Of a DNA stretch of 64,000 nt, positions 46,919 to 58,350 are shown one piece after another. The notes beneath the pieces are model-generated. The model saw only the letters and a list, made by a program, of their open reading frames with translations, searched no databases and was not told where the DNA came from. This stretch comes from Benincasa hispida. Its lineage: Eukaryota; Streptophyta; Magnoliopsida; Cucurbitales; Cucurbitaceae. Made by a program: the position numbers and the translations under genes. Each line of letters begins with the position of its first letter. Within the stretch, counting starts at the first letter, position 1. Where the stretch lies: NCBI RefSeq assembly GCF_009727055.1, contig NC_052351.1, positions 57,480,379 to 57,544,378 of the forward strand, read 5' to 3'.

Positions 46919-47635
46919 AAACCCTTAGAACTTGTACATTCAGACCTCTGTGGTCCGATGAACGTTAAGGCAAGATGAGGGTTTGAATATTTCATCACTT
47001 TCTGATGATTATTCTATGTATGGGTATGTTTATTTAATGCAACATAAGTCTGAAGCCCTTGAAAAGTTTAAGGAGTACAAGGCTGAGGTTGAAAATGCAT
47101 TAAATAAAACGATTAAAACATTTCAATCTGATCAAGTTAGAGAGTGTTTGCATCTAAAACTCCAAGACTATTTGATAGAGCATGGAATTGTATCCAACTC
47201 TCAGCGCCTAGTACACCTCAAAAGAATGGTGTATCATAAAGAAGAAATCAAACTCTGTTGGACATGGTTCGGTCTATGATGAGTTATGCTTCCTTACTTG
47301 ACTCGTTTTGGAGTCATGCAGTACAAACTGCAGCTTACATTTTGAATTGTGTTCTATCCAAGAGTGTTACTCGAACACATTTAGAATTATGGAATGGTCT
47401 TAAAGGTAGTTTACATCATTTCAGGATCTGGGGTTGCTCAGCACATGTGCTTGAGGAAAATCCTAAGAAATTGGAACCTCGTTCAAAATTCTATCTATTC
47501 GTAGATTACCCTAAAGGAACGAGAAGTAGTTACTTCTATGATCCTAAGGATAATAAAGTGTTTGTGTCGATAAATGCTACTTTTTTAGAAGAAGACAACA
47601 TAAAGGAGCATAAGCCCGTAATAAAATTTTGTTAA
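46919..47635 (+). pseudogene. Copia-1 integrase (plus element)
   Basis: Reads PLELVHSDLCGPMNVKAR, a stop, FEYFIT/DDYSMYGYVYLMQ, then TFQSDQVREC in place of the usual RSDRGGE, and further C-terminal sequence SYASLLDSFWSHAVQTAAYI, FYLFVDYPKGTRSSYFYDP (47258-47635). A frameshift near 47250 separates core and C-terminus. The first Asp and the Glu position are kept; the glycine pair is lost. Confidence 0.85.
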
Positions 47636-47667
47636 ATGAGTTTTCCAGTTAATCTACTGAACCTTCA

Positions 47668-48760
47668 ATGCCTGAGATCTGGCAAATGGTCGTCAAGACG
47701 GCCTTTCTGAATGGAAATCTTGAGGAGATCATTTACATGGTACAGCTCGAGGGATTCATAGCCCAAGGTCAAGAGAAAAAGGTTTGCAAATTGAATCGGT
47801 CCATTTATGGACTGAAACAGGCGTCTCGATATTGGAACATAGAATTTGATGCTACGATCAAGTCGTATGGCTTTGACAAAAATGTTGATGAACCTTGTGT
47901 CTACAAGAAGATCATCAACGCTTTAGTAGTCTTCTTAGTGTTATATGTAGACGATATCCTACTCATTGGGAATGATGTAGGTCTACTGACTACAGTTGAG
48001 AACTGGTTAGCGACCCAATTCCAAATGAAAGATTTGGGAGAGGCTCAATTTGTTCTAGGAATCCAGATCTTTCGAGATCGTAAGAACAAAGTGCTAGCAC
48101 TGTCTCAGGCATCGTACATTGACAAGATGTTGCTCAAGTACTCAATGCAGGACTCCAAGAGGGGCCTACTTCCGTTCAGGCATGGATTCACTTTGTCTAA
48201 GGAAATGAGTCCTAAGACGCCTCAAGAGGTTAAGGATATGAGACGGGTCCCATATGCGTCTACCGTTGGCAGTTTGATGTACGCGATGCTCTGTACTCAT
48301 CCAGACATCTGCTAAACAACTGTAGGCCATAGTCAGTAGGTATCAGTCTAAACAGGCCAGGGTCACTGACAATAGTGAAGAACATTCTCAAGCATCTTCG
48401 GAGAACGAGGGACTACATGCTCGTGTATGGTTCGAGGAATTTGATCCTTACAGGATACACGGATTCTGACTTTCAGACTAAAAGGACTCTCGCAAGTCAA
48501 TCAGGGTCAGTCTTATCTCTTAATGGAGAAGCTGTAGTGTGGCGAAGCACTAAAGCAGAGGCATGCATGCGCCGACTCTACTATGGAGGCGGAGTACGTA
48601 GCGGCTTGCCAAGTGCTAAAGAAGTTGTTTAGCTCAGAAAGTTCTTGATAGACCTGGAAGTTGTTTCAGTTATGTCTAGGCCCATTACCTCTCTATTGTG
48701 ATAATAGTGAAGCAGTGGTGAACTGCAAGAAGCCAAGGAGTCACCGGCACGGTAAACAAT
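47668..48760 (+). pseudogene. Copia-1 RT and RNase H (plus element), N-terminus deleted
   Basis: Open from 47668 to 48315: VVKTAFLNGNLEEIIYMV, LNRSIYGLKQASRYWN, YVDD at residues 93-96, FQMKDLGEAQFVLGI, SQASYIDKMLLKYSMQD, PYASTVGSLMYAMLCTHPDIC. A stop follows, then RNase H in a new frame (48375-48632: NILKHLRRTRDYM, LILTGYTDSDF). The N-terminal RT part (KWVYKRK, ARLVAKGY, FSPV motifs) is missing, the sequence jumping from the integrase tail to VKTAFLNG. Copying activity is therefore impossible. Confidence 0.88.
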
Positions 48761-49032
48761 AGAGCGAAAGTATCATCTGATTCTCGAGATAATGCATCGA
48801 GAAGACGTGATTTGTCATGCAGATCACTTCGGAGCATAATGTTTGTTGAACGTTTACGAATGCTCTCATGGCTACAATGTTTGAGGGTTACCTACGGAGC
48901 ATGGGTCTACAGATAGTCCGTGGTTGGACTAGGGAAAATGGGAGATTTTTATATATAGGCTTTTATGCCCTAGTTTATTGTTTTGTACTAAGTGTTTGTA
49001 CACCCCACTTCGCTTTAAGACAAGTGAGAGAT

Positions 49033-51042
49033 TGTTGGGGTTGATGCCCTAAAGTCTCGTGTCTTGTAGTTTGTAAACAGTATATACGAACAACAGTGAT
49101 TGTTAATATATGATTTTACTTCACATCTTGTTGTTTCGCTCAGTTAATTGTTTTATTTGCTTTTACCACATACCAATAAACATAAAATCCCTGGTCATCT
49201 GTATGTGACTCAAGCATGTATGTGGTGACATACAAGTGAGATCATGTCTTGAATGATAACCAAAATGGTCTGTAGTATATGGATATAGGAGGAAACCTTA
49301 TCCTGGTAATGCTACGGACGTGGCCCGCTTTGTTGAATGGTCACAAGCGTTGTGACTTGCCACAGATGATCTGATCTTAATCATTCGTGTTGGGGACATG
49401 CGAGCGGGGCATCCTATACAAAGATGTATAAGTACCTGACCACGAAGTGTTAATGATCTCGTTATATAAAACTGTTCATAACAGAACTTCACTTCACTAG
49501 GATGACCATAGGTAACATGACCTCAATCCTATAATGAGTTGGAGAAACTCCTACCATTGAAGGCGTCTTTTAATTTTGTATGGGTGCGAGTGGCCAAGTC
49601 ATCGATTCAAACCTACCATTTTGGGATTCGTCTAATTTGGGAGTTGGGAACTCAACCTACACAAGATGGAATTCACTTCTTCCCCGAGGCAAGGGTAAAT
49701 AAGTATGATGAGCTACCTTAAGGGCTGGTCCGGGCTTGATGATGTGGCGCCACACGTTTTCTCCTGGCCCGAGAGGTGTTCACACATAGTTGGACTATGT
49801 TGTATTGTTCATTAAAGGAATCAGTGGTACTTAAGGAGTGAGATGTAACTACAGGGGCAAAATGGTAAATTGGTCCAACTGTACTTACGAGCATCTGTAA
49901 AGGGTCATCGTACTCATGATTGGTTATATCCATGACAACAGGAACATATCTGTGGTAAGAAGAGTTCAGCTATTGGTCTTTAGTTGGAATCACTGACAAT
50001 TAACGGATGGTGGATCTCGAGACTAAAGAGTTTAGTCAGCTATTCACGTACCGTTAGAGCTTCGAGACCACAGGTCTATTAGGTCACCTGGGTAGCTTGG
50101 ATAAAGTCGAGAACCAGTGTTTGGGTTAATTTGAAATGTTCAAATTGACAGAGGAAGTTCAATTATATATGATATAATTGGACTAGTTAATTAATATTAT
50201 AATAATTGGCTAAATGTATGAGATACATTATTTTGAAGAAATTAGATATAAAATGATTTATATCAAGTAGGAGAGAAAATACTATAGTAGATATATGATA
50301 TTCAAACTATAGAATATAAATATAATATGATTATATTTATTAATTAAATTAATTGATTAATTATTTGATAATTAACAGATTAATCCACGTTCGGATGTGG
50401 GAAGTGAGGCTGCGAAGGTTATGGTAACCGGCGGGTTAAAGCAAAGAAAATTGTTTTCATTTAATAATTCAATCGTGCAATCGATTGTCGTCCGCCCCCA
50501 AAAGAATTCGTGAAGCATGCGTTGGTGATTCAAAACGATCGCTTGAGAGCCTATGCGATAGCGTTCTCCGTTTAAACAATCGGATAGCTTCTCTAAACGA
50601 TCGTATAGTGTGTCGTGTATACCTTTTCCTAAACGATCATTGCTTATTGTCTACACAACGTGTTCTCCTCCGTCCTCTACCAAACTCATCAGAGTCCACT
50701 CTTTGGGTTTTTTACTCTGAGAATACCCGGGTTTCCCTTGTGTTGGTGTCATCCCTGCTTCATTGTACATGTACATTCTGATCATGTTGTTGCAGTCGAC
50801 ATACTCGCCGGGTGCTGGTAGATCGGTGGGAGGTTTTCCGCTGCTTTGGGTTCAGAAGCATGAAGACAGTCTTCCTCTGGTATGAACCTTTTTTCCTTGT
50901 GTATTACTATATTCTAAGCATGTCAATAATTAAGTTTATATGCATAACTGTATGTGTTGAATGTATATCTATTGTTTTTCGATCATTGTGAAATCGGAGC
51001 AATCTGAACATGCTCATGGAACTCTCGGCATGAGATCCTTCA
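49033..51042 (+). repeat. Copia-1 3' LTR (2,010 bp), complete
   Basis: Starts TGTTGGGGTTGATGCCC right after the polypurine tract and ends GAGATCCTTCA at 51042, consistent with the ends of the other copies. CGATCG-type repeats at about 50480-50640. Confidence 0.9.
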
Positions 51043-51230
51043 AAATCAACCTGATAGGGTAAAACCTATAGGTTGCAAATGGATCTATAAGAGAAAACAA
51101 GCCACTAATGGGAAGGTGCAAACCTTCAAGGCTAGACTTGTGGCAAAGGGTTATACCTAAGTTCAAGGAGTCGACTATAAGGAGACTTTCTCACCTGTTG
51201 TCGTGTTGAAGTCTATCCGGATACTCTAGA
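51043..51230 (+). pseudogene. Copia RT N-terminal fragment
   Basis: Plus translation: RVKPIGCKWIYKRKQATNGK, VQTFKARLVAKGYT, a stop, VQGVDYKETFSPVVVLKSIR. This is the RT segment normally located just before VKTAFLNG. It abuts the 3' LTR of the plus copia element at 51043 and ends in the complex junction at 51231-51268. Either it is the target copia copy into which the plus element inserted, or a moved piece of the same element. Confidence 0.8.
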
Positions 51231-51295
51231 TTGTTGGGCATAATACCTGTTGTCGTGTTGAAGTCTCCCGATGATGGTTTTACGCGTCGGGAGAG

Positions 51296-51316
51296 CCTCT
51301 TTTTCTTGGAGTGATT
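51296..51316 (-). repeat. CACTA left terminus (inverted) and AAT target duplication
   Basis: On minus: AAT, then CACTCCAAGAAAAAGAGG, leading into CTCTCCCGACGCG. The neighbouring minus sequence 51402-51317 is the start of a copia-1 LTR whose remainder is at 59544, in plus orientation. Confidence 0.85.
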
Positions 51317-51478
51317 GCATATTTTATTAAATAAACAAATTATTTTGTACATTACAATTACAAACTACAGAACCCATGAGATTTAGGGCATCAATCCCAA
51401 CAATCTCCCACTTCTCCTAAAGCTAATGGGGTGTACATCATAAAAATACATAAAATAGTAAACTAGAGCATAATACGC
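51314..51478 (-). repeat. Copia-1 internal end, PPT and LTR start, inverted with the CACTA end
   Basis: On minus: CTTTAGGAGAAGTGGGAGAT (PPT) then TGTTGGGATTGATGCCC from 51402, running to 51314 at the CACTA terminus. The presence of a PPT says this is a 3' LTR. Confidence 0.85.
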
Positions 51479-51483
51479 CTAAA

Positions 51484-51720
51484 ACCATCGTCGGGAGATC
51501 GGTCGTTGGGAGATAGGGTCTCTTCTGATGACGTAAGAGAAGTGTTGGGAGTTAGAAATAACTCCCGATGTCATATACTAGTCGTCGAGAGATGGGAACT
51601 ATCTCCCAACGGTAGAAAACTGGCCGTCAGGAGTTATAAGAACTTCCGACGAGCTAGAACTCTCGATGGATCTTCTAATGGCTACGTGCACCATCGAGAG
51701 ATATAGAATAAAATCTCAGA
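51484..51720. repeat. CACTA left subterminal repeats
   Basis: At least ten imperfect CGTCGGGAG / CTCCCGACG-type motifs in both orientations (for example GTCGGGAG, GTTGGGAG, AACTCCCGATG, GTCAGGAG). In En/Spm such subterminal repeats bind the TNPA-type protein. Similar arrays stand at the other end (59185-59520). Confidence 0.8.
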
Positions 51721-51950
51721 TCTCCTTCTTTTCCCAAATTGATCCCAAACCTTAGCAACCTGCCGTTCGGTAAACCCTAGCAGTCCACCGTCCCAAATCG
51801 ATCCTTCTTGAGCCACAAGTAGCCCATCATTGATCGTCCGTTCACCCGTGCGCGCGTCTCATACCTGTTGATCATCCGTTCAGCCACGACAGATCTGCCC
51901 ATTTGACTAGCCCAGCTTCGCCACTCGTTCAACTTGCTCTGCCGCCACCG
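51721..51950 (+). promoter_or_regulatory. Probable 5' untranslated exon of the CACTA transposase gene
   Basis: A C-rich stretch without repeats, ending GCCGCCACCG followed by GTAAGTACTT, a consensus splice donor at 51951. The next coding sequence is at 53563, so the intron would be about 1.6 kb. A non-coding first exon followed by a long intron is common in plant CACTA elements; transcription is inferred. Confidence 0.45.
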
Positions 51951-52101
51951 GTAAGTACTTCTTTCGCTGTTTTTTTTTATATATATATAAAATTTTCTGA
52001 GAATGATGGTAGAACTGAAAAAGATGTTTAAATAAAAAGGCTTACAAGCAAAATTTCATGATAAATTATCATCACTTCTGTAACCAACAATTTCTTTTTA
52101 T

Positions 52102-52923
52102 CTAATAACTTGGAGTAGTAAACCTGGAGTCATCCCCAACTCTCACATTCAAGAAAGTATCTGTTTCTATAAAGCTAATTATTAATCCAACCAATTTTTC
52201 GATAAAGGCCCAACCATTCTTTGGTAAGATAAATGTCAGTGTATTTGAATGAAAGAAAGAAAAGATGAGACCGTCAATGAAAATCAGATTATCTTCGGTA
52301 GACATCCTAGAATGCATAGTATAAGTTGGAAGTGTTTCTGTAATCGATTTACACTTAATGTCCTAAGAAACATTTCAATCAACAAATAACAATACGAAAA
52401 GTAAGAATGACCAAGTTAGCCTGAGCTGAAAGACAAAAAGCCTTCCAATTGATCATATAAAAATAATTAAGGAATACTATAAGTTATAACAACTTTTCAT
52501 AATTGAGAAAAACAAAGAAACACAAAATTAACAAAATCTTCATGCCCATCCAGAAATACAACCTCCCATATTTTTCTCTTCCACAAGTTGAAAGCTTTTC
52601 TCATGAACAAGAGCCCAACAATGGCAATACTTAATAAAGCACAATACCCATATATGGATGTCAATTTTATGAGTGTTTCTAGATTTTCATGTAGCATACA
52701 TGCATACATTAGAATATATGTCAAGACTGAATACGTAGGCACCAGGTAAAGTGACATGTTTTAAATGATACAATCTTTGCAAATTCATTTTTTTTTAGAC
52801 AAAAATATTCTAGAACGATTAAGGTCACTCACCAATGTAGATTTCCCGTGAGAGCCCAGACAAGGGAAACAAGCCCACCAGAGAAATTTCCCAAATCTTT
52901 GACAGCATGGTTGAAATCCTACA
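52102..52923 (-). pseudogene. Possible captured host-gene fragment inside the CACTA first intron
   Basis: I do not recognise the gene. On minus, 52833-52918 is an 86-bp open segment (DFNHAVKDLGNFSGGLVSLV, then WALTGNLH) bounded by TTACTTGTAG and GTGAGT, a consensus acceptor and donor. Downstream on minus lie an open stretch 52497-52757 (MSLYLVPTYSVLTYILMYAC...) and one after GTTTCTTAG, at about 52102-52357 (DIKCKSITETLPTYTM... to a stop after RFTTPSY). The middle stretch is hydrophobic and could be membrane-spanning. Codon-like openness plus splice sites opposite to the transposon genes suggests a trapped gene piece; chance is possible. Confidence 0.35.
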
Positions 52924-53562
52924 AGTAAAAGGAACCAAGTAGCCTCACTCGAGTGAAACGAAAATATGATATTAGTATAATACTAACAGGCAGTGATCCT
53001 AGGAACTCCATTTAGAAAGAGAAGAAACACATAAAAACTGAAAAATTATGCATGAAGGCAAACTCTTAGTGAGAAATAGTGTCCTTGAACATGACATATA
53101 TTTCTTTCTTCAACAAATATTATGAATGTGATAGGCCTAAGCCTCAATCTTATTTACCAACAATGGGCAAAAGTTTCGATTGCTTCCCACTCTCTATAAT
53201 TTCTTCTTCTTAATCTTTTTTTCCCATTTCAAATAAATTTGATGATTTTTTAATCTAGTACTAACACATGGATTTCTTAGTTAACTAGCTTTGGAGTTTA
53301 ATAACAAATAAGCTTAATCACTTGACTGAAATATTTGGATATTTACACATTTAGTTTGGTTAGGTTTTCCTATTATGCTTATATATGATCATATTCTTAT
53401 TCTTAGAGATTAAAGTTGATCAACTTCTTGTTTCTTCTTACATTTCATGGAATATATATTTGGTAAACAATTTGGATGTGATGCTATAGACTTTTGACAT
53501 TTTAGTTAATACAGGTTATTGTTTTGGATTACAAGTTGGTCAGAAAATGTTTATTTTTAAGG

Positions 53563-55870
53563 ATGAATAAAGAATGGATCAAACTAAGGAATAATTTATC
53601 AGTGGAGTATAGAGAAGGAGTATCCTAGTTTTTAGATGTGGATAAATTTCATGTTAATGCTTCCGAACGAATAAGATGTCCATGCAAGAATTGTATAAAT
53701 TCAATTTGGGAAAAATTAGATATTGTGGAGCGACATCTATTAACATATGGAATATCTCCCTCATACTATGAATAGGTATATCATGGAGAGACAGTTAACT
53801 TATCTAGAGGTTTTGAAAGTCATACAACTCATTCAATACACAATGTTGAAGTAGATAGTATAGAGGATAATATTGTTGAAGAAAATAAGATGTTGAATCT
53901 TATAAACAATCTACAGGTTCCAATTGAAAACGAAGATGCAAATGAATAAGGGATTGAGAATGAAATGTCCTTTAATGGTCAAGAAAGAGATACCACAAAC
54001 TTGTTCGAGGATTTAATGACTGAAGCATGTAATGAACTATACCCTGGTTGTTCACAATTTTCATCCTTGAACTTTTTAGTGAAGTTGATGCATATCAAAG
54101 TTCTCAACGGTTGGATTGTCAAATCGTTTGACATGTTGTTGGAATTGTTAAAAGCAACGTTTCCAGCTGACTATACCTACTTCCTTTTATGAAGCTAATC
54201 AATAATTGCATGATTTAGGCCTAGGTTATGAGTCTATTCATGTGTGCAACTATGATTGTGTATTGTATCAAAAAGAATTTGCAGATTTACAACAATGCCC
54301 CGTTTGTGGTGAATCTCGGTACAAAGATAATGATGACAAGGGTAAAAAAAAATACCACATAAGGTATTGCATCATTTTTCATTGATACTGAGATTAAAAT
54401 GATTGTTTGCATCAAAAGAAGGCGCTTCGGACATGAGATGGCATAAAGATAAGCGCGTTGAAACGAAGGATGTGTTACGAAATCCAGCTGATGCAGAGGG
54501 GTGGAAATATTTTGATTGTGAATTTCCTCATTTCGCTTTAGATGCCCGAAATGTTCGTTTGGGATTAGCTTCAGATGAAGTCAATCTATTTGGAAATATG
54601 AGTACTTCTTATAGTATGTGGCCTGTGGTGATAATTCCTTATAATTTGCCCACTTGGAAATGCATGAAGGAAATAAACTTCTTTATGTCTTTGCTTATAC
54701 CTGGTCCAAAATCTCCTGGAAAGGAAATTGATGTTTATTTGCAGTCGTTGATTGAAGAATTGAAAGACTTATGGAGTATTGGTGTATGAACCCTGTGTAC
54801 ATTGACTTATTTGGGTGGAATACAAAAGGTTATCAAGCATGCCTTATATGAAAGAAGATAATTCGTCCTTAGGGATAAGAGGAAAAATATCATTTATGGG
54901 ACATTGATGTTATCTTCCAGAGAATCATAGTTGGTGTCAAAGTAGGCAAAGTGATGGGAAAGTTGAACATAGACCTCCTCCAGTCGTAATGAATGGAGAA
55001 GAGATCTTACAACAAATAAATATGTTGAACTTTTCTATGCTTAGCAACATCCATCGAAGCAAGATAAAAAAAAGAAAACGAATTCTAAACTGGACTAAGA
55101 AAAGTATTTTTTTTTTTCAACTTCCATATTGGTCCAAACTATTGTTACGACATAAATTGGATATAATGCATATTGAAAAAAACATATGCGATAATTTGCT
55201 AGGCACATTGTTAAATATTAAAGAAAAGACAAAAGATACAACGAACGCTCGATTAGACTTACAAGATTTGAATATAAGAAAGGACTTACACTTGATACAG
55301 GTCGATAACAGATTTGTAAAACCACATGCAATGTACACATTAACTAATAGTGAACGGATTTTGTTTTGTAAGTATTTGAAATAAGTGAAATTTTCTAATG
55401 GATTCGTGTCTAATATATCACAATGTGTGAATGACAAAGATGGAAAAATATCGGGCCTAAAAACACCCGACTGTCATGTATTGCTTCATAGACTTCTCCC
55501 TATTGGTATTCAAGCATACCTACTAAGGAACGTATCCACTGCTATTGTTGAACTGTGTGCATTATTTTGCGACTTATGTGCAAAAACAATACGTGTAAGT
55601 GATTTGGACATACTACAAGTAGACATCATAGTCATACGTTTTAAGTTGGAGAAAATATTCCCGTTTTCCTTCTTCGATGTAATGGTACACCTTTCTATTC
55701 ATCTACCATATGAAACCAAAGTGGTGGGTCCTGTTAGTTACAGTTGGATTTATCCTATTGAAATAAGTTTACGAACATTAAAACAATTTGTACGGAACAA
55801 AGCACGTCTTGAAGGGTATATCGGTGGAGGAAAAGCGTATCACACATTGGTACATTCTCAAAAATTGTAA
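53563..55870 (+). pseudogene. CACTA TNP2-type transposase, broken
   Basis: ATG at 53563 (MNKEWIKLRNNLSVEY), then the transposase-associated domain with CPCKNC at 53677-53694. The conserved core follows: MRWHKDKRVETK (54433), RNVRLGLASDEVNLFGNMST, YSMWPVVIIPYNLP, LIPGPKSPGKEIDVYLQSL (54403-54789). After a stop at 54787 a decayed stretch leads to LLRHKLDIMHIEKNICDNLL (54989-55384), and then a DUF4218-type part (LLHRLLPIGIQAYL, MVHLSIHLPYE, ARLEGYIGGGKA; 55385-55870). At least six stops or frame changes. The protein would cut and join the transposon ends. Confidence 0.92.
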
Positions 55871-56186
55871 AAAAATAACAGATTATCGCAAGTACGTTTC
55901 AAACTTTATAAATTTCTAAGTTCTAAGATAAATTCTTTGATATAACTTTCTAACGATAAATTATCTAGGCAACATTTGAGATTAATTCGTCGTGAAGCTT
56001 AGCGCCTCTGACTTATATGTAAGACATCAACACAAATTTTCCAATTGGTTCAAATCTCAGGTATATATAGTATTGGAAGTTGAGAGGTGATTCATTTTTT
56101 GTAGTCATTTTTAATGTATAATTAATTATCAAGTTCTACAACTGCGCAAAAGAGAAGATCTCTCTGATGATTTCTTTTCACTTGCA

Positions 56187-56850
56187 ATGGAACTTTCGTC
56201 TGAGGTGTGCTCTTACAATGGATGCATTGTTAATGGGGTACGATTTCGCAATATAGAGCGTGATAATCGTCGAGCTACACAAAATAGTGGAGTCCTAGTG
56301 GCCGGGCAAATCAGTGGAAACAGAAGTGTGGATAACAATTTCTACAGTGTCATAAACGAAATATTAGATTTTCAATATGTGAACAAAAGACGTGTTTTTA
56401 TGTTCAAGTGTAAATGGTTTGACACAGATAACAACAAAAATAATAGGACACATGTGGATTTAGGATACAAATCGATCAATACACCGCGTTTTTGGTATGT
56501 TGATGAGCCTTTCATCTTTGCTATCCAAGCACAACAAGTCTTTTACCTTGGTGAAAAAAAATATGGTAGCAATTGGAAAGTTGTTCAATTAGTCCAAAAT
56601 AAGTGAATATGGGATGTACCAGAAGTTGATGATGTTGTAAATGAACAACTAGATTTACTAGAAATTCTCGGTGGAGTTCGAGTGGATGAAACCATTGAGG
56701 AGGTTACTTTATGGAGAGTTGACATTGATCCTACAGTTTTCGCCATGACAATGATGACTTCATAACCGATGATGAAGAACAATTATCTCTCAATAACAGT
56801 ACAAGTGCTGATGAATAATTTGATTTTGATGACGATGATGAGTAATCATA
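56187..56850 (+). pseudogene. CACTA transposase C-terminal part (DUF4216-type)
   Basis: 56187-56606 is open: SEVCSYNGCIVNGVRFRNIE near the N-terminus, VLVAGQISGN, then RVFMFKCKWFDTDN, HVDLGYKSINTPRFWYVDEP, FIFAIQAQQVFYLGEKKYGS and VVQLVQNK. This is the DUF4216 pattern found at the C-terminus of plant CACTA transposases. After a TGA the frame goes on with WDVPEVDDVVNEQ and an acidic tail ending at about 56840. The segment 55871-56186 between it and the DUF4218 part is non-coding, perhaps an intron. Confidence 0.88.
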
Positions 56851-56930
56851 TATCTACTCAATTCTCTTTCTCTATTTACACGTATTTCATATTAATTGTA
56901 TACTATTTTATCTTTTTGTGTTTGTATAGA

Positions 56931-58350
56931 TGCGATGTCAACCCCTAATGGGCAACAGGAGGCTGATGAAGAATTCCAGGAGCAAGAGATATATCTAGGC
57001 AACACGGGATCTTCTGTGGGTGACACTTCGGGTTAGTATTCGTACACATCTTCGGTTGACTAAAATACATCCTAAACTGTTTTAAAATTTTTATTCTTCA
57101 AATAGTAGCTCTCCATCCACTCAAAGGAAACGCGAGCATTCGCAGAACATCAAGTTGGAAAAATACATCCAAAAACATGGGAGAATTCTAATCATGATAA
57201 ATGAGGGGGAGACGAAGCCGATTTCTCAACATTCCGTACAATTAAGTAATGCAATTTTTGTCGCCATCAGATCTTCATTTCCAGTACGATGTCATACTTT
57301 TACTGATGTTCCAAACGAATTTGTAGAACTGGCTAAGAGTCAATTGTTGGTAAGTTTATAAGTTTATTCTTTTACATTATCATGAACATCATATATGTTA
57401 ATTATTCCTTAATTCTTTTTTCACCTCATTTCGTACTTATTTTATCCAGTCAACCACTTAATCATTTTATAGAACATAAAATGCAAAACTACTTCAAAGA
57501 GTTCAGAGCATATTTGCACAGACATTACAAAAAATGTAGCAACCCTCAGCAAGCACATGCCAACTTGCCTAGTTGGCTTAAGAATAGACTAGAAGATTGG
57601 TATTTTTTGTGTGACCACTTCAAGAGTGAAGAGTTTCATATTAGAATAATTTAGGGTGTGTATCATTTACTTCATTTACTATTATAGATTTTTTTTTTTT
57701 TTTTTTTGTTCAAATGTAGGAAATTTCATAGACGAATAGGAAGAATAGAAAGAAATTATCGTTCGACCACGTAGGCAGATCGAAGTCATTCTTTCAAATC
57801 CAATCAAAGCTATAGGAAAAGAAAGGTCGAGAAATAGGACGTGTTGACCTATTTAGGGAAACACACTCTAAAGATGGCAAGTTCGTGAATTAGGCAGCTG
57901 AAGATGCACATGTAACCAATTTTGTTTTCTTTTCATCTTGTTTTTCATTTCTAAGTTCCGTCGCTCATACTTACACACTTAATTAATATGTGCAGAATCA
58001 AATATTAGAATTACAATCCAACTCCACTCCAGAAGGTTCCCAACCACTAACAATGGATGAAATCTGTGAGACGGTTTTGGGTAGACGACTCAGATTTGTA
58101 AAAGGGTTGGGGCCCTAAACCTAAGTCAAGAAGGGGTAGCAGCTCATCAGTTCGTCATCTACTCAAGGAACGGAAAGTAGGGAGGTAAGGGAATTAAAAG
58201 CCAATTTCAAACAGTCTCAATCGAGGATTAAGGAACTTGAAGATGTTAAAAAACAAATGAGAGAGAATGATGCAAGACAAATGGAAGAAATGAAAAAAAA
58301 AATGATTGAAGACATGATACGATCATGGAGAGGAGGGCCATCGAATTAGG
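56931..58350 (+). pseudogene. CACTA second gene, Transposase_24 (Ptta/En/Spm)-type, broken
   Basis: Pieces in order: MSTPNGQQEADEEFQEQEIY; KYIQKHGRILIMINEGETK and VPNEFVELAKSQLL (57155-57361), with a donor-like GTAAGT after; FKEFRAYLHRHYKKCSNPQ, AHANLPSWLKNRLEDWYFLC (57480-57650); a broken KLSFDHVGRSKSF and GRVDLFRETHSKDGKF part; then LTMDEICETVLGRR (58050), and a coiled-coil-like Glu/Lys-rich end (58190-58330). The domain order is that of the plant Ptta/En/Spm protein, the TNPA-like DNA-binding partner. Likely spliced originally, now with several stops. Confidence 0.85.

Larger units (their letters stand above)
44738..51042 (+). mobile_element. Copia-1 element, plus strand, internally deleted
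   Basis: Leader (44738-45540), gag, protease, integrase, RT, RNase H, PPT (AAGTGAGAGAT, 49022-49032) and a complete 3' LTR (49033-51042). Same family as the minus element ending at 43604, so the two lie head to head. The RT N-terminus is deleted near 47640-47690 and there are stops in gag and integrase. Right of the LTR the sequence is the RT of yet another copia copy, which suggests the target was itself a copia element. Confidence 0.88.
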
